A model generated the notes under the pieces. That model searched no databases and was not told the DNA's origin. It was given only the letters and a program-made list of their open reading frames with translations. A program made the position numbers and the translations under genes. This document shows, piece after piece, positions 8,885 to 18,600 of a DNA stretch of 64,000 bases (within the stretch, counting starts at the first letter, position 1; each line of letters begins with the position of its first letter). This stretch comes from Hirschia litorea (GTDB lineage Bacteria > Pseudomonadota > Alphaproteobacteria > Caulobacterales > Hyphomonadaceae), in the NCBI RefSeq assembly GCF_042665075.1, contig NZ_JBHTBR010000007.1:19898-83897 (forward strand). Reading direction: 5' to 3'.

Positions 8885-9795
8885 TGAGGATAACAATGTT
8901 AGGTTTTAAGCCTCTTATGGTGGTGGGTGCGATGATCGCACTCACCATTTCGCCGGCGTTTGCAGAACTAAAGTATAAGGAAATTCCTGTATATGAAGCG
9001 CCAAAGCCAATTGTATTGGATGCTAAGCTTGTGGGAAGTTGGGATGCAGTTGAGGCGCGTCAGGGCGCAGCAGGTGATAGCAAATCAATTTACGCGATCG
9101 TTAATCATGTCATTGGACGCTATGATAAGATTAGCAAAGAACTGCAAGCACGCTGGATCGGGCCACGTAAAGGTCTGATACGCCATCTTAATTCATGTTT
9201 GATCGAGGGGAAGCGCTTAGTGTGTGCGAACTCCAATCATCCTGAAGTGCCTATGGGTAGTTCAATTGAAGTGTTTGATGCGCTTAGTCTCGAGCATATT
9301 GATAGCCATAGTTTAGGGCTGATGGATGAAGGGTCGTTGGTCTGGTTTGACCATTATCAAGGCGGCTGGATTGTTGGATTTGCACATTATAATGATGAAA
9401 CAGGACTACCATTTAAGACTAATGCCTATGCTGGTGTGCACACCTATGATGCATCGTGGCGGCGAACGGGCGGTTGGATGCTTCCCAATACGCTTGTCAG
9501 TTTAATGGCCCCTCAGGCTGCGTCAGGTGGTGCTTTGGGCCAAGACGGCTTTTTGTATATGATGGGGCATGATCGCAAAGAAATGTATGTTTTAGCGAAG
9601 CCAACAATGGGGCCTAAGCTTATTCATATTGCAACAATAAATATAGAGGCTGAAGGCCAAGCTTTTGCGTTTGACCCTAATGAGGCTCGAATTGTTTATG
9701 CTATTTCGCGCCCCAATGCTCAGGTGCGAGCCTTTGAGTTACCACAAATGCCTGAAGGTATTTTAAAAGGTATTGATGCAACCCCTTTTAAGTGA
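8884..9795 (+). CDS. Secreted beta-propeller-like protein coupled to the TonB receptor
   Basis: The product is 303 residues. Its ATG overlaps the receptor stop (TAATG), indicating translational coupling. A signal peptide covers residues 1-30 (ends SPAFA). The body contains repeated blade-like segments (SWDAVEARQGAAGDSKSIYA, RHLNSCLIEGKRLVCANSNH, GSLVWFDHYQGGWIVGFAHY, GGALGQDGFLYMMGHD). By eye this resembles secreted propeller proteins often labelled 'cycloisomerase' in planctomycetes, a label with no firm basis. It may process or bind whatever the coupled receptor imports. No catalytic residues can be named. Confidence 0.6.
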   Translation: MRITMLGFKPLMVVGAMIALTISPAFAELKYKEIPVYEAPKPIVLDAKLVGSWDAVEARQGAAGDSKSIYAIVNHVIGRYDKISKELQARWIGPRKGLIRHLNSCLIEGKRLVCANSNHPEVPMGSSIEVFDALSLEHIDSHSLGLMDEGSLVWFDHYQGGWIVGFAHYNDETGLPFKTNAYAGVHTYDASWRRTGGWMLPNTLVSLMAPQAASGGALGQDGFLYMMGHDRKEMYVLAKPTMGPKLIHIATINIEAEGQAFAFDPNEARIVYAISRPNAQVRAFELPQMPEGILKGIDATPFK

Positions 9796-9810
9796 AAAGG
9801 GTAAATACAC

Positions 9811-9847
9811 AAAGCTCCCGAGAATAATTTCTTGGGGGCTTTATTTG
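9811..9847 (+). terminator. Rho-independent terminator after receptor-1 operon
   Basis: The stem pairs AAAGCTCCCGAGA with TTCTTGGGGGCTTT around a short AATAAT loop, followed by a T-rich tail. It sits 15 bp after the propeller gene stop. Confidence 0.75.
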
Positions 9848-9945
9848 CCAGTCCCAATGTGGTGAGGGCGGGGCGTATTTATACCGATTTTTAAGGTTGT
9901 CATGGGCAAAGTGTCCAGAATGAATGGAGTGTTCGTACTCGATAT

Positions 9946-11202
9946 TTAGCGAGACGGATCTTCTATGTTTTGCCGACCGATAACATCAGTTTGATATATT
10001 AACTCAGCTTTAACATCAGAACGATCAATACCCATAACTTCAAAAACTGCGGCAAGATCAGTCCAATCATTTTTGGTATTTCCAATCGTTGAATAACTAT
10101 CATTACTCGTAGCAAATCTGACCATTCGTGCCAGTGACGTATCTTGGATAGATCCAAAAGTAACAACCCTATTGCCGTTTTCGCCAGTGTGTTGGGTAAA
10201 CAAACCATAGTCTTTATGTACTTCTGAGGCTTTGCCGATTTGTTTAAATTCTTGATCGGTGGTTGTGAGAGTGAAGCCACCATAATTCTCTTGGAAATCT
10301 ACAGGTAGGCCTCGATAGATCGGCTCCATATTCTGTTGCGTACGAAATTGACCGACAAAAATAATATTCTTATTGCGGATATCATTCGCCGTCACTTCAG
10401 AAGCTATTTTATACTCCAGGGGACGAGCATTATTGTATTTTTCTGTCAGAATAGACACTGCATTTAGCGTTCCTCGAGACACAAAATGAATGGAATCTGG
10501 ATACCTATTTATGACGTCATGTGATGACGACTGCGAATTGGCAATAAACTGGGTAAATTGTGCATACGTGTCCATATACAGATTATATATCACACGCGTT
10601 GTTTCTTTAACGCCCGTATCTTCTACATAGAAAAAGGTATCGCCAGAAACGATCAATATCGGCATTTCATTTTCAAGAAGAGAGCTCCAGAACAAGTTGT
10701 CAGAACTCTGCAAAGTTTTTTGATCGGTTTTGCTAAATAATTCCAACGAGATCACTGCCAACAATGCACCTATCAGAAAAGCTGAGAATAATTGAGTGCT
10801 TTTGAAAGAGAACCACGAGGAGATCAGTCGGCTATTATCACCCCTCTCGGAATGCTGTTCAGTTTGTGAAATTACTGATGGTTTTGACAATTCGATTGAG
10901 TATCCCCCGTGAGGGATGGAAAGTTGATAGTCCGATTGGTTTTTGGGTTGGGAGTAATAAGCAATAAGCTTGTTTCGTAGGTTATGAATGTAAACGCGAG
11001 TTGAGGAATCTGTTGGTGAAGACGTCCCAGTCTTTCCAAACACATCTTGTGCTATTTCTATTTCCTTGGGGGAAGTTGCGTTGTTTTCAGATGCACGATT
11101 TGCAAGGTATAGAAGTAGGTCTTTGTAAGTTCGAGCTTTTCCAACTCCACCATTCTGGATGACTCTTTCCGCTTCTTTTATAATCTGAGATGCGTCATCC
11201 AT
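9946..11202 (-). CDS. Membrane-anchored winged-helix regulator (sensor copy 1)
   Basis: The product is 418 residues. A cytoplasmic winged-helix-like domain fills about residues 10-110, with the segment SPKEIEIAQDVFGK and then DSSTRVYIHNLRNKL. One membrane helix lies near residues 135-155 (FSAFLIGALLAVISLELF). A periplasmic C-terminal domain of about 260 residues follows. The layout is that of ToxR/CadC-like one-component sensors. A clear paralogue lies at 44635-45867. Both share the periplasmic motif DYG(L/I)(F/Y)TQH. Its start codon (AGGTGA 5 bp upstream) faces the sulfatase gene across a 226-bp divergent region, so it probably controls that gene. The ligand is unknown. Confidence 0.75.
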   Translation of the reverse strand: MDDASQIIKEAERVIQNGGVGKARTYKDLLLYLANRASENNATSPKEIEIAQDVFGKTGTSSPTDSSTRVYIHNLRNKLIAYYSQPKNQSDYQLSIPHGGYSIELSKPSVISQTEQHSERGDNSRLISSWFSFKSTQLFSAFLIGALLAVISLELFSKTDQKTLQSSDNLFWSSLLENEMPILIVSGDTFFYVEDTGVKETTRVIYNLYMDTYAQFTQFIANSQSSSHDVINRYPDSIHFVSRGTLNAVSILTEKYNNARPLEYKIASEVTANDIRNKNIIFVGQFRTQQNMEPIYRGLPVDFQENYGGFTLTTTDQEFKQIGKASEVHKDYGLFTQHTGENGNRVVTFGSIQDTSLARMVRFATSNDSYSTIGNTKNDWTDLAAVFEVMGIDRSDVKAELIYQTDVIGRQNIEDPSR

Positions 11203-11428
11203 AAATCACCTGTTATAAACAAATTTTTACACCAAAACTAACTGTTTTTACGTGGATTTTTCAATGGTCTTCTATCCAGTATTCCACAAAACAACACGTA
11301 CCCCGAGTTAATCCTGCCTAAAGAATACCTGCAACTCTAGGCCTAAACTTGATTAATTGAAGAGTGTCGATGTGTGTTGTTGTTCGTTTTGCGTCTTGAA
11401 ACGAAAGACATAGAAATAGGTGGAAGCT

Positions 11429-13360
11429 ATGAAAACAATCTTTGGCACATGCCTCGCAAGCCTTCTTGCTCTTGTAATCTCGCCCCTGAGCTTTGCTGAA
11501 CAAGAAAATAGCCAACCAAATATTTTGTGGATTGTCACTGATGATCATCGCCCTGATTCAATTCGGGCTTACAATCAGGCAATGACAGGACAAAGCGAGA
11601 GTCCTTTAGGGTATGTCTCATCTCCTGTTACTGACAAACTGATCGCTGAGGGAGTGCTCTTTACACAAGCTTACAATCAGTCACCAGCGTGTGGACCATC
11701 AAGAGCTTCCATGCATACTGGTCGTTACCCTTTCAGAAGCGGCAAATACGCTTGGGAAGCGATGCACCAAGAAGTAGACATCTCACGCCCCACACTTTCT
11801 CAAACAATGCGTGAGGCAGGATATGGTACGGCTCTCATCGGCAAATCTCACCACGGTGTATCTAAATTCCGGCAGAACTCTCCAGAAGATATTCAACAAA
11901 GACGTGAAAACAATAAAACGCTCCGTTCAGATATTTTTGATTTCGAATTGGATTTTAGTCGTGATCTGGAACGAAATGGCATCGGTGATCTCGTTTCAAC
12001 AGGCGCTTATGGATTGAAGGATGGCGTGTTGCTGCGCAAAGATTCCACAGAAACGATTTTCTATCCTACCGGTGAAGTAAAAGAATATGTGCTCACCAAA
12101 GAAGATCGCCTCCTCACCGAAGAAGAAACTGCAATTAAAGCGGAAGTGGAAAAAGAGTTCGATATTCTGCGTGCGTATACCCGGATAAACACAGGCTTAA
12201 TATTGGGTGGAGAAAACCCCAGGCCTGCGGGAGAAACGATAGATGCAAGCATTGTAAAGGAGTTCAAAAACCATCTTTCTCATGCCGGCAAAAGCTATAA
12301 AACTTTGTGGGGTAAAGAGGTGGAAGGCGCAAATAACGATAAGCCATTATTTGTGAATTTAGGCTTTCACCTCCCGCACACGCCTGTTCTTCCTCCTAAG
12401 AAATTCCGCGATCAATTCAAAAACAAGAAATATAAAATACCTGCATTTGATACTGAAGAATTGTCCACATGGCCTGGTCAACTCCTTCAAACTTACAATG
12501 AATCCAAGACCGATGCGATGAAGGATAACGAAAAGCTTCAGGCTATTCGAGATTATTATGCTTTCACAGCGTATGGAGATGCATTGATTGGTGAAGCAGT
12601 TGAAGCCTTCAAAGAATATTCTGAAAAACAAGAGAGAGAATGGCTGATTGTTTACACCGTCGGAGATCATGGGTGGCACCTCGGAGAGCAAGGTATAATG
12701 GCCAAGTTTGGTCCTTGGAAGCAATCGCTAAATGGGGCTGTCATTGTTGTCTCCTCCGACAAAAAGAGCTGGCCTGCCGGCAAAATTATCGACGAATTCG
12801 TCGAATACGTCGATTTTGCGCCCACATTTTTCTCAGCTGCCGGAGAAGATGTTGAAAAGCCAGAATATGAATATCTTGATGGTTTAGATCTGGCGGAAGT
12901 TCTAAATGATTCCAATACTGAAAGAGATTACATCCTCGGTGAAATGAATTTAGTTCATGGCCATCGTGCTTTCATGCGCACTAAGCATTTTGCTTTTTCA
13001 ATGCGCACGCGCAACCGTAGAACGATCGCCGCCTCTCCAAGCTTGAACGATAATGTGCTTTGGGCTCTGGAAACCGACCCTATGAATGTGGACTTGGCTT
13101 TATACGATTTAAGGGCGGACCCTTTAGAACGCAAAAATGTCGCCTACACACAAGAATATCTACCGCTTTCTTTGTGGTTCCGAGAAAAGCTAGGAAAGAT
13201 TGTGTTGGGGGATGGTCGCGCCGAAGTAGATTGGAGCAAAGCAAACAGCTACAATATAAGTCGTTTTGCAGGCGGTGCCGATGACAAAAAAATTGACATT
13301 CCCGCAGAGATTATTCCGGAGGTGAATGAAAATTGGAATCCTAGACCGTTAAACTACTAG
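11429..13360 (+). CDS. S1-family sulfatase, secreted
   Basis: The product is 643 residues with a signal peptide (ends LSFAE). It is an arylsulfatase-like enzyme: the metal-binding NILWIVTDDHRPDSIR starts the fold, and the formylglycine motif C-G-P-S-R lies near residue 88 followed by the usual TGRYPFRSG. The conserved GKSHHG, HLPHTPVLPP and VGDHGWHLGEQG segments carry the other metal and substrate ligands. The Cys (not Ser) motif means activation by an FGE or anaerobic maturase encoded elsewhere. It would remove sulfate esters from a polysaccharide in the periplasm. It is divergent from a membrane sensor. I chose the ATG preceded by AGGTGGA; nine bases upstream lies a weaker GTG-type alternative. 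Confidence 0.9.
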   Translation: MKTIFGTCLASLLALVISPLSFAEQENSQPNILWIVTDDHRPDSIRAYNQAMTGQSESPLGYVSSPVTDKLIAEGVLFTQAYNQSPACGPSRASMHTGRYPFRSGKYAWEAMHQEVDISRPTLSQTMREAGYGTALIGKSHHGVSKFRQNSPEDIQQRRENNKTLRSDIFDFELDFSRDLERNGIGDLVSTGAYGLKDGVLLRKDSTETIFYPTGEVKEYVLTKEDRLLTEEETAIKAEVEKEFDILRAYTRINTGLILGGENPRPAGETIDASIVKEFKNHLSHAGKSYKTLWGKEVEGANNDKPLFVNLGFHLPHTPVLPPKKFRDQFKNKKYKIPAFDTEELSTWPGQLLQTYNESKTDAMKDNEKLQAIRDYYAFTAYGDALIGEAVEAFKEYSEKQEREWLIVYTVGDHGWHLGEQGIMAKFGPWKQSLNGAVIVVSSDKKSWPAGKIIDEFVEYVDFAPTFFSAAGEDVEKPEYEYLDGLDLAEVLNDSNTERDYILGEMNLVHGHRAFMRTKHFAFSMRTRNRRTIAASPSLNDNVLWALETDPMNVDLALYDLRADPLERKNVAYTQEYLPLSLWFREKLGKIVLGDGRAEVDWSKANSYNISRFAGGADDKKIDIPAEIIPEVNENWNPRPLNY

Positions 13361-13811
13361 GAAATGGAGTGCTCCAATGAAACTGATGAACATTATGTGA
13401 GGTGGCGGATGTAGGACTTCTTTTCTAAGTCTGACACGCAATGATTTGTTGTAAACTCTCTGTCTGTTGAAACTAATTCATGCAGAAGACTATCCACTTT
13501 TTTCGTCGAGTGCGGGGACCTAGCGCGCATTGTTGTGGCTGATTTGATGGTCGCGGGTGAAGTCTAAAAGTATCGGAAGGTAGGGGTTTCCTGCTTCCAA
13601 CGTGGTGCAAACTGGATAAGTTCGAAATCGGCGGCGGAATCAGACAAAGCCTGCAACGTCTCAGCTTCCTCTGCTAAGGTTAGTTGGTAATTTTTTTAAT
13701 TATTCTGCAATTTATATAGCGGGTTTTGTTTTGCGTTCCGTCTACTTCAATTGAGAAGGCTTTTTATACAAGAAGCTAGTGATATAATATTGGTCGTGGA
13801 GGGGTGTTTTT
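13361..13811. other. Intergenic stretch holding an IS6-type relic
   Basis: This 450-bp stretch contains no convincing gene. About 13525-13651 is a decayed IS6-type right end (listed separately). The remaining part, rich in A/T near 13690-13800, presumably carries the promoter of the second sigma-factor operon. Confidence 0.5.
13525..13651 (-). repeat. Decayed IS6-type right end with transposase N-terminus
   Basis: Read on the minus strand, it starts GGCTTTGTCTGATT, resembling the GGCATTGTCAGATT right terminus of the complete copies. It then carries a transposase start region reading RYF-stop-TSPATIK, against RYFKTSPEIIK in the copy at 52 kb. An in-frame stop and divergence mark it as old. 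Confidence 0.65.
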
Positions 13812-14438
13812 GTGAGCAAGTTAAACTCCACTCGCGCGAAGACGGATAAGGCTGGCGGAATCTGGGGGGCATTCTTAGAAGCGGAGCCCGTTATACGGCG
13901 TTTAATCAAGAGAATAGCGCCTGATAGGCAGCAGGTTGAGGACATTACTCAAGAAACAATAATGCGTGCACTTCATGCTGAGAAAGAGAATGAGATTGAG
14001 CAGCCTAAAGCGTATCTTTTCATGATCGCACGCAATCTCGTTAAAGATGAGTTGGATCGAAAATCTAGGTCCATTATCGAATTTATTGATGATTATGCGC
14101 CTGATATTGAAGCTGAAGATGTGCCAACCCCTGAAGAAATTTTAGATAGTCGGAAAAGAATGCATTTGTTTGGCGAAGCTGTTGCCTCTCTCCCCAAACA
14201 ATGCCGTGAGGTCTTTGTTTTAAAGAAAGTCTATGGATATTCTCACAAAGATATTTCCAAGAAGCTTGGAATTTCAATTAGTACAACTGAAAAACATACG
14301 ATTGCAGGACTTAAAAGGTGTCGGGAATTTATGAATGCTAGAGACGCAAGTAAGGTCCGGCGAGTTTCTACGGCAGCCCCGATTTTAGGTTCGCGATCCA
14401 AAGTGCTTGTATCTAGGGATACAAAACATGAAGAATAA
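13812..14438 (+). CDS. ECF sigma factor, FecI type (copy 2)
   Basis: The product is 208 residues and starts at a GTG preceded by GGAGGGG. Sigma region 2 is at about residues 25-90 (PVIRRLIKRIAPDRQQVEDI, then AYLFMIARNLVKDELDR). Region 4 is at about 120-185 (LPKQCREVFVLKKVYGYSHK, SISTTEKHTIAGL). It is the first gene of a second FecI-FecR-TonB receptor operon. Its last 11 bp overlap the fecR start, so expression is coupled. Sequence similarity to the first FecI (4183-4800) is low, so the two systems probably sense different ligands. Confidence 0.85.
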   Translation: MSKLNSTRAKTDKAGGIWGAFLEAEPVIRRLIKRIAPDRQQVEDITQETIMRALHAEKENEIEQPKAYLFMIARNLVKDELDRKSRSIIEFIDDYAPDIEAEDVPTPEEILDSRKRMHLFGEAVASLPKQCREVFVLKKVYGYSHKDISKKLGISISTTEKHTIAGLKRCREFMNARDASKVRRVSTAAPILGSRSKVLVSRDTKHEE

Positions 14439-15492
14439 AATTAATTTGTACGTTGATTCTGATATTCGGAATGAAGCTTTTTCATGGATAGCTCAATTAG
14501 AGACGAGTGAGCTTTCTACAGAAGATTTAGCGGCCTTTCAGGAGTGGATTAGCCGTAGCCCTAAACATTATGTTGAGATCCGTGAAGCGGCGGAATTATC
14601 GAGACAAGTGAATGTGTTGGCTGATTTGGCGGGGCATCTGAATTCGTCTCAAAAGAAACAGTCATCCTTTATGAGAAGTAAGCGGGTCGGTGTTCGGGGG
14701 CGGGGTGGTGCTTTTGTAGCTGTAAGCATTTGTGCCTGCGCACTCATATGGTTTTCAATAAATCAATTCAATAAACCGCATGAAGTCTACCAAATTGCGA
14801 CGGTCGTTGGCCAAGTAGAGGAGGCGGCTCTCACTGATGGTAGTTCTGTAAAGCTGAATACTAATAGTGAAATCGAAGTTGATTTTGAAGGGAATGAACG
14901 ACGCGTGCTTCTGAATAAAGGGGAAGTGTTTTTTGATGTAGCTCATAATCCTGACAAACCATTTTCCGTTTATGTGGAAGGACGGCGCATCACTGCTGTT
15001 GGTACTGCATTTGCTGTTCGTAGAACGAATAATGAGCTAATTGTGACGGTTTCTGAAGGGAAGGTTTTGTTGGGAGTCGGTGAGTTGTATTCCTCAACGA
15101 AGGCGCAGGGAAAAACGCCTTCTGTATCTGGACTTTCCATAGGAGGTCCCAATGATAAATTGATCACTGCTGGGCAGCAATTGCATATCTCAAATGTAGT
15201 GAGTACGCCTGTCGTTGAGGAGATAACTTTAAAAGATATGTCTCGGCAGTTGGCGTGGCGAGCTGGGATTTTAGAATTTGATAAAAAACCTTTGATTGAC
15301 GTCGTCGCGGAAATGCAACGATACACCCCAAAAAATATAAAGCTAGAAGATGAGCAACTCGGCGAACTCACGTTTGGCGGCGTTTTTCGCGCAGGAGAGA
15401 CGGAAGCTTTCTTTGAAGCGCTTGAGTACTCCTTCAATCTAAAAGTTGTCAATTCTGATGATGGTAGCATCGTGATTTCTAGAAAAGAATAG
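14428..15492 (+). CDS. FecR-family anti-sigma regulator (copy 2)
   Basis: The product is 354 residues. It has an N-terminal DUF4880-like domain (NEAFSWIAQLETSELSTEDL, ending SPKHYVEIREAAELSRQ) and one membrane segment near residues 90-110 (GGAFVAVSICACALIWFSI). The FecR domain follows (ALTDGSSVKLNTNSEIEVDF, GEVFFDVAHNPDKPFSVYVE, AVGTAFAVRR), with a C-terminal STN-like part (LEFDKKPLIDVVAEMQRYTP). It starts at the ATG overlapping the sigma-factor stop region. It should link the downstream STN-containing receptor to the sigma factor. Confidence 0.9.
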   Translation: MKNKINLYVDSDIRNEAFSWIAQLETSELSTEDLAAFQEWISRSPKHYVEIREAAELSRQVNVLADLAGHLNSSQKKQSSFMRSKRVGVRGRGGAFVAVSICACALIWFSINQFNKPHEVYQIATVVGQVEEAALTDGSSVKLNTNSEIEVDFEGNERRVLLNKGEVFFDVAHNPDKPFSVYVEGRRITAVGTAFAVRRTNNELIVTVSEGKVLLGVGELYSSTKAQGKTPSVSGLSIGGPNDKLITAGQQLHISNVVSTPVVEEITLKDMSRQLAWRAGILEFDKKPLIDVVAEMQRYTPKNIKLEDEQLGELTFGGVFRAGETEAFFEALEYSFNLKVVNSDDGSIVISRKE

Positions 15493-15580
15493 AAATAAAG
15501 ATAGCTTTTAGAGTGATTTTGGGTTTTTCGTTTGTTTTTTTTGAAATAAAAAATAAGTATACATGGAGGGAAAAGACGTT

Positions 15581-15606
15581 GCGACCGTCTACTATATTAA
15601 GGTCGC
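15581..15606 (+). promoter_or_regulatory. Inverted repeat in the fecR-receptor gap
   Basis: GCGACC and GGTCGC arms are separated by 14 bases in the 130-bp gap before the second receptor. It could be an operator or a transcript hairpin. There is no T-run, so it is not a standard terminator. Confidence 0.3.
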
Positions 15607-15621
15607 TTATAAAGAAGTAAG

Positions 15622-18600
15622 TTGTTCGATAGAAACAATATAAAACGGGGAGAATCTAGTCTGTTTAGTACTATAAGGAGGGTGTTGTTTTTCATCATTC
15701 TACTGGCGGAGGCTGTTGTTTTTCAGGCCACTGCACAAGAGAGGTACGAGCTAAGTATACCGTCATCGCCGGTACCTGAAGCTTTCAAATCTCTTTCTTA
15801 TAGTACGGGGCATTCTGTTCTCTTCCAAACAGATGATGTTGAGACTGTTCGAACAAATGCAATTAATGGACGAATGACTGTGAGTGAGGCGTTAAATGCG
15901 TTGCTCGAAGGGACTTCTCTTAAAGGCGGCCTTACAGAAAGTGGAGTCATTACTGTCTCCGTTTCTGAAGTGCAAAAACTAAAAAAGCCAAGGGGAGATA
16001 ATATGAAAACACGTTCTTTTAAAAAGTCATTGTTTGCAGGACTTGCGACAACTATTTTAGGAGTGGGCGGGGCGAATGCTCAAAGCGTAGAGCCAACGGA
16101 TGTGGAAGCGGAAAATCCAATTCTACTGGAAACAATAGTTGTTACAGGTATTCGCAAGAGTTTGTCAGATGCTGTTTCAATGAAGAAAAATGCTTCTTCT
16201 ATCGTTGATGTCATTTCGGCTGAAGATATAGGTAAGCTTCCAGATCAGAATGTAGCTGAAGCGCTTCAGCGTATAAATGGGGTGCAAATTAGACGTCGGA
16301 ATGGTGAAGGGGCTGCAATTGCCATTCGAGGTTTAAGGGACAATAGAATTGAAGTCGGAGGGGCAACACTTGTGAACCCGACCGGCCGTAATAATGGTCC
16401 CAATGAAAGTACATTTAATGTTTTGCAATTTCTGCCATCTCAGATGTTTTCTGGGTTGGAAGTAGCGAAGTCCCCTACAGCAGATCTAATTGAAGGTGGT
16501 ATTGGGGGGCATGTGCAGCTCCACTTAAGGAAGCCCCTAGAATTTGATGATTTCACTGTCTCTTACACAGCTGAGGGCGTTTATTCTAAAGCAGCTGATG
16601 CGTTCAGTCCTCGAGGTTCTGTGTTGGTTGCGGACACTGTTCTTGACGGAAAGTTAGGGTATTTGTTTAGCGCGAGCCATGACGTTCGAAAATTGCAAGA
16701 AGACGTTTATTATACGCGTGGTACAGAAGTTATCGGAAGTGCGGATTCCGCGAACACTGAAGATTTTTTCTTTGTAGGTAATGAATCAAGATGGCAGGAT
16801 TTGAACGAAGATCGTACACGGACTTCATTCAGCGCTGGGCTTCAATGGCAGCCAACTGATGCATTAGAGTTATATTTGAATGGTTTCTACGCTGAATTTG
16901 GTATTGAGCGTGTCCGTAATTGGTTGTCAGTTCGTTATGGTGGCGGATCCGAGGGACCAAATTTTGAAGCATTTGATAATAAAGTAATATCTGACAATAG
17001 GTCCTTATTAGCTGCTGAGTATGACACGCTTATTCAGGGAAATGGGGAGGAAAATGATATCAGCTCCCATACAGCTTCTTTTGTAACAGGTGCTGAATTC
17101 TCTCAAGACGCGTTAAACGTAAAAACGGAATTCACAATCGGTGAATCTGAACAAATTGAAGATCAAAATTTCCTACGTGCTCAGTCTCTAGCGCAGACAA
17201 GGGTTGGTGTTGATTTTCGACCTACTGTGCCGTCTATTCAATTGCTAGATGCTGGGTTTGATATTCTTGATCCACTAAATTTCAGAAATAATGTTGGTTT
17301 CAACAGTATACGTACCTATACAAACGAAGAGCTTAGCGGGCGTGTTGATGTTGATTACGAGATCAATAATTCGCCACTTACCTCAATTGAACTTGGGATG
17401 AGATATTCATCCTCGAGTTTTGAAAGAAGTGCTGTTCGTTCGTCATTCAGTGGCGCGTCAGGTACGACTTTGGCCGATTTTCCTAGTGAAATAAATCCAG
17501 TGGCGTCGATTAGCAATGTGTTTGGAGAGCACCCGCAATTTATTTTCGGACCATCTGCATCTGGTGGGCAGGGGGTTGGTCGTGGACCAGCTGCAGCATT
17601 GAACCCCTCAGCTTTGACTGAGAGCCTCAATGAAGCTGTGGTGTTAGATGAGAAATCAATGGCTGCGTATCTGAAGGCCAATTTTTCTATAGAAACGAAG
17701 ATACCTGTTTCAGGTAATGTCGGTATTCGTGCAGTAAACACGGATCTCATTGCAAAGACACCAGCAATTGGTGTTGTTGCTGCTTTGAACCTTGATAATA
17801 GTTACACTGACTATTTGCCTAGTTTGAACGTTAAAGCTGACCTTAGAGATGATATTGCTCTTAGGTATTCTTATTCTAAGGTTATGTCTCGGCCACCTAC
17901 TTTTGATCTTTTACCAGCCTTTGGTGTGGACGTGATCAACGGGTTCGCTACGAGTGGCAACCCTTCGCTAGATCCGTTTAGAGCGAATGCACATGACTTA
18001 TCTTTAGAGTGGTATATTGATGATACCAGCATGCTGTCAGCTGCGTTGTTTAGAAAAGAGTCAAAGTCATTTCTAGTACGACGCAATTTTCAAGAAACCA
18101 TTCCGGGGTTGGGAGAGCGGGTATTCACGGTTTCTCGTCCTACTAATGGAGCGCCGGGAACGATTACCGGACTGGAATTAGCAGCTCAAAAAACATTCGA
18201 CAGTGGTTTTGGATTCATCGCCAACTACACGTATGCAGATGGAGGAGAGCCAAACCGAGACCCTAGTACTACAAATGGAGGGTTAGCACCTTTACCATCA
18301 GGTGCAGATGTTTTGGTTTTTGGGACGCCTCTTGGGTTGGAAGGGTTGTCGGAACATAGCTATAATTTAGTTGGCTTCTATGAAACTGACAAAATTTCAC
18401 TACGTGCGGCTTACAATTATCGGAGTGAGTTTCTCGAAGTGGTGGAGAGTGTCGCCACGGGTGGCTCTGTTTTCCAAAAAGGTAGTGGTCAACTCGACCT
18501 TTCCGGTAGTTATAATATCCTAAGCAATTTGGCTCTGACTTTTGATGCCGTGAATATCTTGGATACACAAGTTAATCAGTACTCGATGTTTGAAGATCGT

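Noticed and set aside
12359..12724. 121-codon minus-strand ORF inside the sulfatase
   Set aside because: Antisense shadow of a conserved sulfatase region.
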